A program made the translations under genes and the position numbers. DNA of 64,000 bases, taken from Datisca glomerata (Eukaryota > Streptophyta > Magnoliopsida > Cucurbitales > Datiscaceae). The stretch lies in the NCBI GenBank assembly GCA_003255025.1, contig QANY01005074.1, positions 1,627,150 to 1,691,149 on the forward strand. Direction: 5' to 3'. The notes beneath the pieces are model-generated. The model saw only the letters and a list, made by a program, of their open reading frames with translations. It had not been told where the DNA came from and did not search any database. Positions 33,985 to 44,881 of this stretch are shown here, piece by piece (the stretch's first letter is position 1; the number at the start of each line of letters is the position of its first letter).

Positions 33985-34351
33985 TGGTGGACGTGAATGG
34001 ATTGAGGTCACTTGCAGTAAACCTCAGAAAGACTAATTCACCCAAAATACTTGGATTGAAAACTTTCAAACAAAAGCTTACATTATAAAAGAGAAAACTC
34101 ACAAACACTTTTGTCTTTCTCAAACTCTCTCTATGATTCAGAAGTTGTTTCCACTCTACTACACTTTCTCTACTCAACATCCATCTATTTATAGTAGAGG
34201 ATAGAGATACAAGTTGTAATACAATTCAAATTTTCACACACACATCCTTTAACCACCCCTAAGAATAGGATGGTGTAAAGTATTTACTAGCTCTAAAATT
34301 TTGACTCTTTACTTTATACTTTCACACTTCAAAGTTTACTTGTTTTCAACA
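33985..34351 (-). mobile_element. 5' LTR of the 4.9-kb copia
   Basis: 367 bp, plus-strand ends TGGTGGACGTG and TTTTCAACA. It contains the TATTTATAGTA promoter-like block also present in the 3' LTR. Confidence 0.9.
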
Positions 34352-35192
34352 AAATATTCCCCAAGTCTCCAAATACACACCAATTTGAGAAAAATACTGA
34401 ACTTTCTCTTAAAATATCCTACAAGAAAGATAAATTGCAGAATATCTCTTAATTATCACACCTTATAATTAGATAAAACCTCTATATCAATACTGTAAAT
34501 CAAAATAACCCTAATCAAATATTTTTACAACCCAAAACATAAATCAGACGCTAAATCATGATATTAACAACAATATTAACAACCATGTTAAAAATCAACC
34601 TAGAATGATACCCTAAAACACAATATTACAACTAAAATGAATGTCAAATACTAAAAAAAGTTGAAAAATAAAAATAATACCTATAGGTTGTGCAAAGGCA
34701 GTGGATGTACTTCAGAGGTGTCTCCAAGTAGGCTAGCAGTGAGACAGAATAGACGAGGGGACCACATGGTTATATATTTAGAGAGAGGGTGTGAGGCAAA
34801 AAGAAGCGAAAGAGAGAATGTGAGAACCCATAATATATAGGTGTCGGAGGGAGGGTTTCGAAGAAAGACTGAAAGAGAGAGATTAGAGTGAGTGAGATTA
34901 GAGAGACAGACAGACAAAAAGAGAGAGATTTGAGAGATTGATCTACCAAGAAAATGGAAGACCTCTCAAGGTGGTTAGGGGTGAAATAACCCCTACTCCC
35001 AAACGGCGTCATAATGTTGCTTTAAGTTTGGATTTTTGGTACCTATGCCCGCAGTTAAAAACCTCCAGTAAAGAAGCCACAAAATCATCGAAAATTTTGG
35101 TCTTTTCCAATTGTTTTTTAATCGCTGGTAAAAGACTTGCATAAACCAATTTTTCCCAGTGGTTTTATATGACTTTTTGTTGCCATGCCAGT
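34352..35192. other. Unassigned spacer with GA-rich block and possible CACTG terminus
   Basis: 34352-34680 is AT-rich without features. 34780-34935 is GAGAGA-rich, resembling the 5' untranslated-type block in E1 and E3. Around 35040-35162, CCAGTAAAG, CGCTGGTAAAAGACTTG and a final AATTTTTCCCAGTG suggest subterminal repeats and an inverted CACTGGGAAAAATT terminus of another CACTA-type element. The partner end was not found, so this is only a suggestion. Confidence 0.35.
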
Positions 35193-35248
35193 ATTCTCTC
35201 TTTCTTGAGCTTTGTTCTTTGTTTCTTAGTCTCTCATCTCTTTTTTCA
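35193..35248 (+). mobile_element. Truncated 5' LTR of the split copia
   Basis: Only about 55 bp match the end of the 3' LTR (TTTGTTTCTTAGTCTCTCATC...). Sequence further upstream does not match, so the first 250 bp or so of this LTR are missing. Confidence 0.7.
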
Positions 35249-35260
35249 TGGTATCAGAGC
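35249..35260 (+). other. Primer-binding site of the split copia
   Basis: TGGTATCAGAGC, exact initiator-Met-tRNA complement, immediately after the LTR end TTTTTTCA. Confidence 0.9.
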
Positions 35261-35280
35261 CTATATAAGACAAACGTCTA

Positions 35281-36286
35281 TGGCTATTAATATAGAAAAT
35301 AATTCAAAAATAAGTAATGCAACTAGCAGCTCAACAAATCTACAAGGCTTCCTCTCAAACACGTTGAGAAGCTCCCTATCAGTTAAAATAGATAGAGGAA
35401 ATTATGTTCTCTGGAAATCACAGTTAACTCCAGCAATCATTGGACATGGGTAGATGGAATAGTGTTCAGAACTGAAGAAAAACTAGACAAGAAGCTTGCA
35501 AGTGGGAAAATTAATCTAGAATATGGTATCTGGATTAGGAAGGATCAACTTCTCTTAAGTTGGTTGAGAACTTCTATGTCAGAAGGAGTTCTAGGTAAAG
35601 TTACTCAATATAATTCTTCTGTTGAAGTTTGGAGTTCTTTGGAAAGAAATTTTATGAGCCAATCTCAAGCAAGGATGATGCAATTAAGGAATTGACTTCA
35701 ATTCTGCAGGGAAACAAATTCATCTGTAACAGATTTCTGTTAGAAAGCAAGAAAGATTGTTGATAGCTTAACCATGGCTGGACAACCTGTAAGTGAACAA
35801 GAACTGATTTTATATGTTTTGAATGGATTAGGGTCAGAATTTGACTCTGTAGTAGTAAATGTCACTTCAAGGAGTGAAAATTTAGATATGGAGGAAGTAC
35901 AATCTCTTCTCGTGTGTCATGAAAGCAGACTTGAGAAACAAATGAGTGAAAATGAGAGCTTGATTAAGATGAGGGCTAATATACTCACTGGAAACAATGG
36001 TTTCAGTTTCAAGAGAGGTGGAAATTCGAATGGTTCTTTTCAAAACAACTTCAGCAATTTTAATAGGAATTCTGGCAGAGGTGCTTCTTTCCAGAACCAC
36101 TCAAACAGAGGTGGTTTTCAAGCAAGAAGAGGTGGTAGAGGAAGAAATGACAATAGGATGACTTGCCAAGTCTGTGGCAAGATTAGCCATGGTGCTAATG
36201 TTTACTACCATAGGTTTGAGAGGAACTTTCAAGGAGGAAATGTGGCTTTTCAGAACCAGAATGGGAATAATGCTCAGTTTAGTTAG
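35281..36286 (+). pseudogene. Gag of the split copia
   Basis: ATG at 35281 begins MAINIENNSKI; the frame encodes LSVKIDRGNYVLWKSQL, breaks at 35453, and continues at 35462 (WIRKDQLLLSWLRTSMSEGV, EVWSSLERNF). After another stop at about 35695 it continues at 35774-36286 (QELILYVLNGLGSEFDSVV). A basic, Asn/Gly/Arg-rich region precedes a defective knuckle CQVCGKISHGANVYYH, where the last cysteine is Tyr. Gag of this type is found in several plant copia lineages. Confidence 0.85.
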
Positions 36287-36388
36287 TTTAGTGGCCAAAC
36301 TTCATAAATTGCTGGGAACTCTTCTTCTCCTGCAGCTTATTTTGCTTCTCCTTCAGCCTATGTTGCCTCACCTAGATCAGTATATGAC

Positions 36389-36597
36389 ATGGCATGGTAT
36401 GGTGACAGTGCAGCCACAAACCATGTCACAGTAGACTTGAGTAACCTAAGTCTAGCACAAGAGTACACTAGTAGTGAACGACTTGCAGTAGGAAATGGTA
36501 AGACCTTAACTATTTCACATGTAGGTTCAGCCCTTTTACCTACTAAGTATTCTCCTAAAAAAATTAAAATTGAAGTCTTTACTAAAAGTTCCTGATA
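36389..36597 (+). pseudogene. Protease region of the split copia
   Basis: It encodes WYGDSAATNHVT, then RLAVGNGKTLTISHVG. The copia aspartic protease active site is normally Asp-Ser/Thr-Gly; here it is Asp-Ser-Ala, so the enzyme should be inactive. The frame ends at 36595-36597. Confidence 0.85.
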
Positions 36598-36689
36598 TAA
36601 AAAAAAACTTGATTAGTGTTTCAAAATTGACTATTGATAATGATATTTTCATTGAGTTGCATTCTAACATTTGTCATGTGAAGGACAAG

Positions 36690-37700
36690 TAAATGAGAAT
36701 AATTCTACTCGAGGGAATCCGTAGAGATGGTTTATACTTGCTAACAATTCTTGAAGATGGAAGACCAAATGTGTTTGCTTACCTCATACAGAATAGTAGT
36801 CCTAAAGTCTGTCAAAAAGCTTGTTGTAATAAACTTGTTAAACCTGTTTCTGTGTTAAATGTTTCAAATTCTTGTAACTTGCCTATTGTTAGTTCTTCTT
36901 ATACAAAAAGTCTTGTAGTATATAATGTTTCATCTTCTTGTAATAATGATGCAAGTAATACAAGTTTGACTTTAAAAACAAGCTTTTGTCCTGATATTTC
37001 TTATGTTTCTTAGAATTCCTTTCAATCTGCACAAAACAAGCATAATATGAGCATATGTACTGAAAATAAGCTAAAAATATCTGATATATGGCATAAATGA
37101 TTAGGGCTTCCCACATCTATCATTTTACATAAGGTGTTAGAATCTAATAATCTTCTTATTCCTAAACAATCTCCCAGTTTCTGTACAACATGTAAAAAGA
37201 GAAAGTGTCATGCCTTACCTTTTCCAATTTTAGTTTCTAAAACCTCTAAACCTCTTGATTTAATTCATGCAGATCTTTGAGGTCCAACACCTTTAAATTA
37301 TAAACAAGGCTATAGATATTATGTGTGTTTCCTTGATGACTTTAGTAGATATTCTTGGATATATCCCTTGAAGCTGAAATCTGAAACTATAAATACATTC
37401 ATTATATTCAAGAGCATAGTTGAAAAACAATTTGAGTGCACTATCAAGACAGTACAGTCATACTTTGGGGGCGAATTCATACATTTTGTTAAGTTTTCTT
37501 CAATCATAGAGATTTAAATTCAGACATCCATGCCCCCATACGTACCAACAAAATGGGAAAATTGAAAGGAAGCATAGACATCTTATAGAAACAGGTTTGA
37601 CACTTTTAGCTCAAGCAAATATGCCTCTTGATTTTGGTGGGAGTCCTTTCAAACAGCCATATATCTCATAAAAAGAATGCCTACACAAATTCTTGGTTTT
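36690..37700 (+). pseudogene. Pre-integrase and integrase of the split copia
   Basis: 36693-37013 encodes the GAG-pre-integrase segment (GIRRDGLYLL). 37230-37515 encodes DLIHAD, stop, GPTPLNYKQGYRYYVCFLDD, FSRYSWIYPLK, then VQSYFGGEFI (SDxGGEF-type block with the second catalytic Asp replaced by Tyr). 37530-37700 continues with a HQQNGKIERKHRHL-like block in shifted frames. Integrase inserts element DNA; this copy lacks catalytic residues and has stops. Confidence 0.8.
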
Positions 37701-38404
37701 AAAAGCCCTTTCCAAGTCCTTTATCATAAAATACCATATTATAACACCTTAAGAATCTTTGGACGTGCATGCTTTCAATACTTAAGACCATATAATGCTC
37801 ACAGGTTTGCTTTTCATTCTGATTGTGTTTGTTTCTTAGATATTATATTGATTATAAAAGGGTATAAATGTCTTCACCCTTCTGGTAGGCTCTTTATTAC
37901 TCGTGGTGTTTAATGAATCTAAATTTCCTTATAAAGAACTATTATGTCCTAATCAAAGCACCAGTCCTTTGTATGTTAGTAATTTACCTACCATTACTTA
38001 TGTTTTACATTCAAATTCCTTCCCTATATCTTCAAGATCAACATCACGGGAATATGTCAATATACAAACCCCTTTTGGATTCTACATCAGAAAGTTCTCC
38101 CACTGCTCAGAATCTTGATCATAATGAAGAAAATTCAGGTAACTCAACTTCTTTATTATCTAGTCAAATTCCTGCTTTACCTCCACCTATTATATGCTTT
38201 CATGATTTCCCTTCTATAGCTGATATACTTGTGATAGACTTACCTAGTTCAGTTAATCCTTCACTCAACAGACAGCTTATAACTCAATCTATACCTGCAC
38301 AAATTTCAAAACAAATCATTCTACTAGAAATTTCACCCACAATATGATGACTAGGTCAAAAAATGGCATAAGTAAACCTAAAGCTCTTATTTCCACTAAA
38401 CACC

Positions 38405-39041
38405 CTTTGACTTCTATAGACCTACCCTTTGAACCTACATGTATTGAGAAAACTCTTACCAATCATTGCTGGTTTAAAGCTATGACAGTGGAAATCGATG
38501 CACTTTTGAAGAACAAAACTTAGGATCTAGTGTCTTATAGGAAAGACATGTCTCTTATATGCAACAAATGGGTGTTCAAGGTTAAAACTAAGTCTGATAG
38601 CAACTTAGAAAGGTATAAAGCCATGGTTATTGCTAAGAGTTTTCATCAAAAACCAGGCATAGATTTCAAAGAAACCTCCAGTCTTGTTGTTAAACCTACA
38701 ACTGTGAGGGTTATTCTTCAACTTACTATTGCTTTTGGCTGGGTTGTTAGGCAAATTGATGTGAATAATGCTTTTCTTAATGGATTCATCAAAGAAGAAG
38801 TGTACATGGCTCAACCAATGGGATTTATTGATAGAACCAGACCTAATCATATTTGTCATCTCAGGAAAGCACTCTATGGGTTAAAATAAGCTCCAAAGGC
38901 CTGGTATGATAGGTTGAAAGGCTCACTGATTGACTGGGGCTTTGTTAGCTGTAAATCTTACAACTCTTTATTCATTTACAAGAATAACAATGTTTTACTC
39001 CTGATGGTTGTGTATGTAAATGACATTCTTGTCACATGTAA
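38405..39041 (+). pseudogene. Reverse transcriptase of the split copia, first part
   Basis: 38530-38889 encodes ICNKWVFKVKTKSDSNLERY, then FHQKPGIDFKETSSLV and VVRQIDVNNAFLNGFIKEEV (first catalytic Asp present). After a TAA at 38887-38889 the frame continues to VVYVNDILVT, so the universal copia YVDD is YVND (39013-39024). The frame is interrupted at 39041 by the gypsy LTR. Confidence 0.9.
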
Positions 39042-41621
39042 TGTAACAACCTGAAAATTTAACTAAGTTTTAATTAAATTATTTTACCACAAATGTTGCG
39101 GAAGCTTGGTCAATTATTTTTTTTAAAAAACAAACTCACATTAAATAAGTTAATATATTATAAAGAAAATAAAATCCTCCATCAAACTCCTAGTTACATA
39201 AAAAGAAATCTTACTTAATAAAATGGTGAAGAACCCAAGTGTACATTGTTGAAGTCTCACGATTTAATTTAAATATAAACCAACAGTAAAGAACTAATTT
39301 TGTGGACTTTTAAATAGGAACTCGATGACACTCGCCCGATGTCAGAGACTCTAGCCCTCTTCAACATCAAACTCCTCATCACTGTTATCATCATCTGAAA
39401 ATTTATAATAAAACGGAGTAAGTATATAAAAACATACCCAGTAAGTAAAACATCACATATGTAAAACAAAGTAACGTTCACAGTTACATGCAAATCATAA
39501 CACATGCATACTTTTCATATCATTCTTACAGAGTTCGCTGGCCAACTTCCATTAGAGTTCGTCACCATACCTAGAACAGAGATTACCTGTAACGACCGCG
39601 GGCTATACCAATCTTGGGCTCCCTTGACGGGGCCTTCTCCCTCATAGGCTTTCCACACGTGTCGTACTTTACCCGTCAATAATTGTTAGCTGTGAGATAA
39701 GTACATGTGACCTTTCTCACGAGTACTAGTTCGCACCTTCGAAGAAGTGGAACCAGTTGCGCTAACGCCTTCGCACAAAATTAACCAAAGCATATAATAG
39801 AGACCCTTTCCCTAAGGATTAGGCAAACATAGACCTTTCCTGAAAGACAACGCAAACAAAGCAGAATAGTGGGCACGTGACTCTAATGGCACATAATTAA
39901 TTCTTCATAGATTCGTTTAACAATTATTCTTAGCTTTTAGCATATATTAACTCATCATACATACAATATAACAAAGCACATCAGCACTATAATTGAACAA
40001 TGATATGAAGAAAGAAGCATCATAGTACACTATACATCACAAAATACAAACATGGTTCTATTATAAATTTTTAGTCATACAATGCAAAAAATTACATACG
40101 AACATTTCACTTATCTTACCTCCATAAGTTCCTAAAATTCAAGTCTTGAAAGAATAAAGAAGAAAAATTCCATTCAAACACTAACGAAAGAAGAAAGCAG
40201 TTTGGATGTCTAGATTAAAATTCATTTTAAATTGTAACGAAGATGAAAAATTACAAAACTTAGTTCTGGACGTTGATACATGTCTCATAGATCTTGATTT
40301 AAAATCTTATAATTTTTTTAACGTATTTTCGTATTAAAAAATCATCATCAACTAGGGTCTATCTGGTAGTAAAATGAAATTCAGATTTACAAGTTTAACT
40401 ACTCATTTGATATATCATATCTTATATAATAATTACAAAAATTTACAGAACTATATTTACATATGATAAAAAACTACTGTAAAATATTTGGGCTAAAATG
40501 ATGCAATGTATGCCAAATACGCAGCCATGAAGATGAAGTGGTATGCCCCTACTATTCAGGTTTCTGAAAAAGATTTGAAAAAATGTTTTCACTATGCAAA
40601 TAATTTTTTAAAGGAGTAGATTTAATGTCGTATGTGGTATTAATAATATTTTAAGAATTTTTTATCACTAAATTCTTAGTAAACGAAAATCTTTTTATCC
40701 GTACTATCAAAATTTTCATAAACAAATATACAACTACAATTAATTCTATATATATATAAAACAACAACCATATCTTTCAAACTCTATATCATATGACATC
40801 AAACTGATACAATTCTATATGTGTATAATTAAGATGAAGAAAAAATAAGTTTACTAGAGAATGGTTGGAAGAATTTGATGCTGATTTGCTACGGAATCAA
40901 TAAACGGTGATGAAGCAACCGTGGAGTAGAAATAGAGACCAGAGAATGTGGTTTAAAAAACTAAAATTGAAGAACACTTTTTTTTTAAATCTTGTCTTTT
41001 CTTCGTCATTCTCTTTTCTTAAATCTTGTCTTTTTGCTCTCTTATGCTGGATTGACAAAAATGAAAAGAAGAAGGGGTTAGAGTAGAGTACGAACTGGTT
41101 AGCGAAAAAAACTACTCTTTAAGGGTGGTGGAGGGTGGTTATGGGTTCATTGAAGGAGTGAGAGATAGTGGGAAAGGGGGGAGAGAGAGAATGCAACAAA
41201 AAATGTAATTGGTGGAAAATGGAACAACCACCTACTTTAAAATGCAAAGAGTAGTTTCTTTTTCTTTCTTTTTTCTGCACGTTTCAATTGTTTTTTCTAA
41301 AGGATAATTACACTAAATTTGCTTTGTTATTGAATCATAAAATTAATTAAAAATTTTAAATTAAAAGAAATGAATTTGCAAATTTTGTTAATAATTTGGA
41401 TAACTCTACACACAAAATTTATAACTTGAGCAAAATATCACTAAAACAACCATGATTTTTTATTAAATAGTAAAACAATGATGTGAAACCTACAATAACA
41501 AAAATGTGTATATTATAATCTATAAGAAAACAAAACAACAATAATAATGAGAACGCTACTAAGCAATACTTAATTATCCTAAAAACTAGCTAATATACTA
41601 ATCATAAAAGTCAGGTCCTAC
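39042..41621 (-). mobile_element. 3' LTR of the gypsy element
   Basis: Starts TGTAACAACCTG and ends AGGTCCTACA on the plus strand. It matches 44882-47461 along its whole length with many scattered differences and compensating indels, so insertion was not recent. A local copy of AAATCTTGTCTTTT (about 40987 and 41023) is not tandem in the other LTR. Confidence 0.9.
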
Positions 41622-41636
41622 ATCCTCCCCTCCTTA
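41622..41636 (-). other. Polypurine tract of the gypsy element
   Basis: Minus-strand AAGGAGGGGAGGA directly before the LTR start TGTAGGACC. Confidence 0.85.
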
Positions 41637-41639
41637 TGA

Positions 41640-42600
41640 GAATTTTCATCCTCGAAAATATTTCCAGGTCAATCTTCAAAAGGTTTGGATAACAATTCTG
41701 AATATCTTCTTTACGTTCCCATATGGCTTCTTCAATCTCATGATTCTTCCAAAGCACTTTCACCGAATGGACCTCTTTAATTCGTAAAACCTGAGTCTTT
41801 TTGTCAAGTATTTAAATTGGTACTTCTTCATAAGTTAGGTCTTCTTGTAGATGAAGTCATTCATAACTCAAAACATGGGACAGTTCAGCAATATATTTAT
41901 GGAACATCAAGACATGAAATACATCGTGTACTTCAAGCAAATTTGGCGGTAGAGCCAGACGGTAAGCCACAACTCTAATCCGTTCTAAGATCTCAGAAGG
42001 ACCTGAAAAATGAGGACTAATCTTTCCTTTCTTTCCGAATCTCATAATTCCCCTCATGGGAGCTATCTTTATAAACATTCTGTCACCTACTTCAAATTCC
42101 AAGTTCTTCCTACGAATATCTGCATAACTCTTTTGGTGACACTAAGCAATTCTAATTCTTTCTTAAATTTTATAAATAGTATCATTCGCTTGTTGAACCA
42201 TATCTGGGCCTAATAACTTTCTTTTATGAGCTTCATCCCAATGGATTGGTGACCGACACTTTCGTCCATATAACGCTTCAAATGGTGCCATCCGATTACT
42301 CTAACTAACCTTGAAGTCTAAAACACACACTCTGAGCATATCCTCAAGTGTCTGAATGTTTCTTTCTGACTGTCCATCTTTCTAAGGGTGAAAAGTTGTA
42401 CTAAAACTCAATTGCGTATCCAAAGCTTCTTGAAGACTACACTAAAACTTGAAGGTAAATCTTGGATCACGATCTCATACAATGGATACAGGCACACCAT
42501 GCAGTCTCACAATTTAGCCCAAATAACCCTTGGTAACCAGTCATCTAGCTTGCAGAGACAATATCATTTGAGGTATTGCGTGCAATTTCGATCCCCAAAT
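41640..42600 (-). pseudogene. Gypsy integrase C-terminal part and chromodomain
   Basis: From high to low coordinates: a block with STTFHP, stop, KDGQSERNIQTLEDMLR (integrase core end), MAPFEALYGRKCRSPIHWDE, then 42102-41857 with FEVGDRMFIKIAPMRGIMRF and PHFSGPSEILERIRVVAYRL (integrase C-terminal GPY-type module). After a stop, 41830-41690 encodes VKVLWKNHEIEEAIWERKED, a chromodomain that in chromoviruses guides integration to heterochromatin. Confidence 0.9.
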
Positions 42601-42609
42601 TTTGAAACT

Positions 42610-42960
42610 TGACATATCTGGGGGGGTTAAACATCACCTCCCATTCATGACAAAGAATATTGGCGTAGTTAGAGGCTAGCCAATCCATACCAAAAATAAC
42701 ATCAAAGTCGTGCATACTTAAAAGAGTAAAAGTGGCAGTAACAATCTATTAGCAATCACCACAGGACAAAATTTGATGGCCTTGTTTGTATACAGAATGC
42801 CACCCGAAGGGGTGGACACACACAGTTCAACTTCGAGAGGTATTATCTCCACATTTAAACTTCTAGAGAACTTGGTAGGAAAAAATGAATGCGTAGAGAC
42901 ATAATCAAACAATATAAATGCAGCAACCTTCGTGAATGAGAAGTGTACCTAACACCACAT
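42610..42960 (-). pseudogene. Gypsy protease region, joined to integrase by a deletion
   Basis: 42912-42718 encodes FDYVSTHSFFPTKFSRSLNV and related sequence; 42718-42640 encodes MHDFDVIFGMDWLASNYANI followed by a CHEWEVMFNPP-type end. This is the retropepsin-like protease C-terminal region of plant gypsy elements (GMDWL pattern). Just beyond (about 42560-42610) the sequence switches to integrase without any reverse transcriptase, marking the deletion joint. Confidence 0.85.
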
Positions 42961-43119
42961 TCGAAGCGTCTTCCAAATTAGTCTTAGACATAGCGTAGAC
43001 TTTTTCCTGTGCTTTGGGTCTGTTTTCGGTCCTTTGACTGTTAGCTTTGTCTCTCATCTCAGGATAGTCCCTCTGAAAGTGTCCAGCCCTACCACAATGG
43101 AAGAATCCACCAATCTCCT

Positions 43120-43978
43120 TGAAGCCTTACCCCGAATGATCCATCCCACATGTACCATAAGTCTGAACCTCATTCTTGGCTTGAAACTTTCTGAATTGAT
43201 ATTTCCTCTGACTAGAACTCCCTTGAAACTTCCTTTTATGGGGGTTTGAGTTGTGGTGAACAGTATGGTTTGAAATCCTAGTGTTCTCAAATAGAACTTG
43301 TGAAGCCTGAAGCACTTCAGCATAAGCTTTAAGCTTGAGTACCCTAACATGCTTACGTACATCGGGCCTGAGACCACACTCAAACTGATGAGCCTTACAT
43401 TCTTCAGTATCAATGAGATGTGGGGAGAAATGTGACAAGTCTTCAAATTTCCTTTCATATTGCATCAGAGTCATCTTGCCCTGTGTTAACTATATGAATT
43501 CCGCCTACTTGTGTTGCCTTATGGTGATTGGAAAATACTTTTCGTAGAATAATTCCTTGGAATGAGGCCAAGCCATCTGGTTTCCATTAGTATCCCAGGT
43601 CTTTTGTGTCATCACCCACCACCGATGAGCAACTTTCTTCAGCATGAAAGTTGCATAGGAAATCTTTTGTTGGTCAGTGCAATCCAAAAATGAGATATTC
43701 GTCTCAATCTCCTCAATGCATTCCTCTGCTAAGAGAGGGTCAGCTGAGGTTCCATCGAAACTTGGTGGGTGAAGCTTCCGAAATTGCTCTACAATATGTG
43801 CAGTGTTCCTGGCATGAAACTCGTGATAAGGAGTCTCCTCCCTGACGCCAACGAGCTCCTGTAGCAGACCCCGAATTGTTTCAGTGGCCATTTGGTTCAC
43901 GCCGGCTTGTTTTTCCCCTCTAGGTGGTGCCATACTAGTGTAAACCGAATAAGGATAAGTAAAGACACACACATGCAT
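43120..43978 (-). pseudogene. Gypsy gag with start, retrotransposon-gag domain and zinc-knuckle region
   Basis: 43978-43505 encodes MAPPRGEKQAGV at an internal ATG, then RKLHPPSFDGTSADPLLAEE, ISYATFMLKKVAHRWW and SKELFYEKYFPITIRQHK. 43474-43127 continues with MTLMQYERKFEDLSHFSPHL and ECGLRPDVRKHVRVLK, then a basic region and the start of a knuckle (TYGTCGMDHSG; the first half of CX2CX4HX4C is changed). One frameshift separates the two halves. Confidence 0.9.
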
Positions 43979-44867
43979 CTATTCAAGACCAATGCTAAAA
44001 GAAAGAATTAAAGGTAACATAAATTCATTTTATTTGATAACCCCCTTTTTTTAAACAACAAAAATCTCTACCAGAGTGTTCTAGAAACACTTGACGGTAA
44101 AAATACCATACTAAACAAGAGTAACAAAATGATTTAGCAATTGCAGAAACAAAGCAGAATAAAACATCCTAAGTCCAAGCAATCTAAAAAAATAAATTAG
44201 TGAGAAGCATGATCAATTACTTCTTCTCGGTCTTCTTGAAGCTCTTCCTTAGGGTCTTCTTCAGGTTCTTCTTCTAAATTCTGGCTTTTAGGAATAGAGG
44301 TACATCAGGACCGCAGCCAGGCAGAAAGTCCCTAACTACAGAAACCCATTCTCTTGGTCATTTAGGAGCTGTAGGCATGCGTTTGGTAACCTTCACATCG
44401 TTAGACCCAGCAGATTCCTCTTCATCGTCGATGCGCATGGTAGGATCTCACCTCGTGAGGGACAACTCTTAATACAGGGTGATTTTTTCTTCTTAATCCA
44501 AGTTCCCCCCTCCTTACAATTGTCGAATTCCATACTCTAATTGGACCTCTATGATTCAGATCCATAACATTCTCCTGAAAAAACTCATAGGAAGTGGGCG
44601 GATACTAGATCCCGCATAAGAGATTTCTCCCTTACTAATGGACGATCTAGAGCCACTTGAGATGTTCATAGCTAAGAAAATCATAGAATTCAATTAGAGT
44701 CACAATACCAAAACTTAACATTGTTACTTAGACACAGATACATCATGACCCTAGAATCTGGCACAGGCTCTTAAATTTCATAAAACATTTCACAAAATCA
44801 TTTCGTCACAAGACTTAAACTTTTCTGACAGCTTTAAATAAATACTTTTGTCTACAGAATCGTATTT
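43979..44867 (-). other. Gypsy leader with an acidic open stretch
   Basis: Between primer site and gag, the minus strand at 44290-44205 encodes an acidic run (LEEEPEEDPKEELQEDREE), and about 44460-44330 encodes a Glu/Asp-rich stretch followed by RMPTAPK and WVSVVRDFLPG in broken frames. Such acidic leader or upstream coding stretches are not standard gag; function unknown. Confidence 0.45.
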
Positions 44868-44879
44868 GTTCTTATACCA
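44868..44879 (-). other. Primer-binding site of the gypsy element, mutated
   Basis: Minus-strand TGGTATAAGAAC two bases after the LTR end. Compared with TGGTATCAGAGC it has three changes, compatible with a decayed initiator-Met-tRNA site. Confidence 0.7.
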
Positions 44880-44881
44880 AC

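Larger units (their letters stand above)
29428..34351 (-). mobile_element. Full-length minus-strand copia retrotransposon, 4.9 kb
   Basis: Two LTRs (29428-29797 and 33985-34351), a polypurine tract and a primer site frame a complete gag-pol order on the minus strand: gag (33398-32299), protease/integrase (about 32250-31620), reverse transcriptase and RNase H (about 31250-29790). The frame is interrupted in several places, so the element is no longer coding-competent. AATAT-like sequence flanks both sides but a clean 5-bp target duplication cannot be fixed. Short LTRs and about 4.9 kb total length are typical of compact plant copia lineages. Confidence 0.9.

Noticed and set aside
33605..34180. 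Overlapping minus-strand frames of 64-109 codons
   Set aside because: They lie in the leader and LTR of the 4.9-kb copia and in competing frames; no domain.
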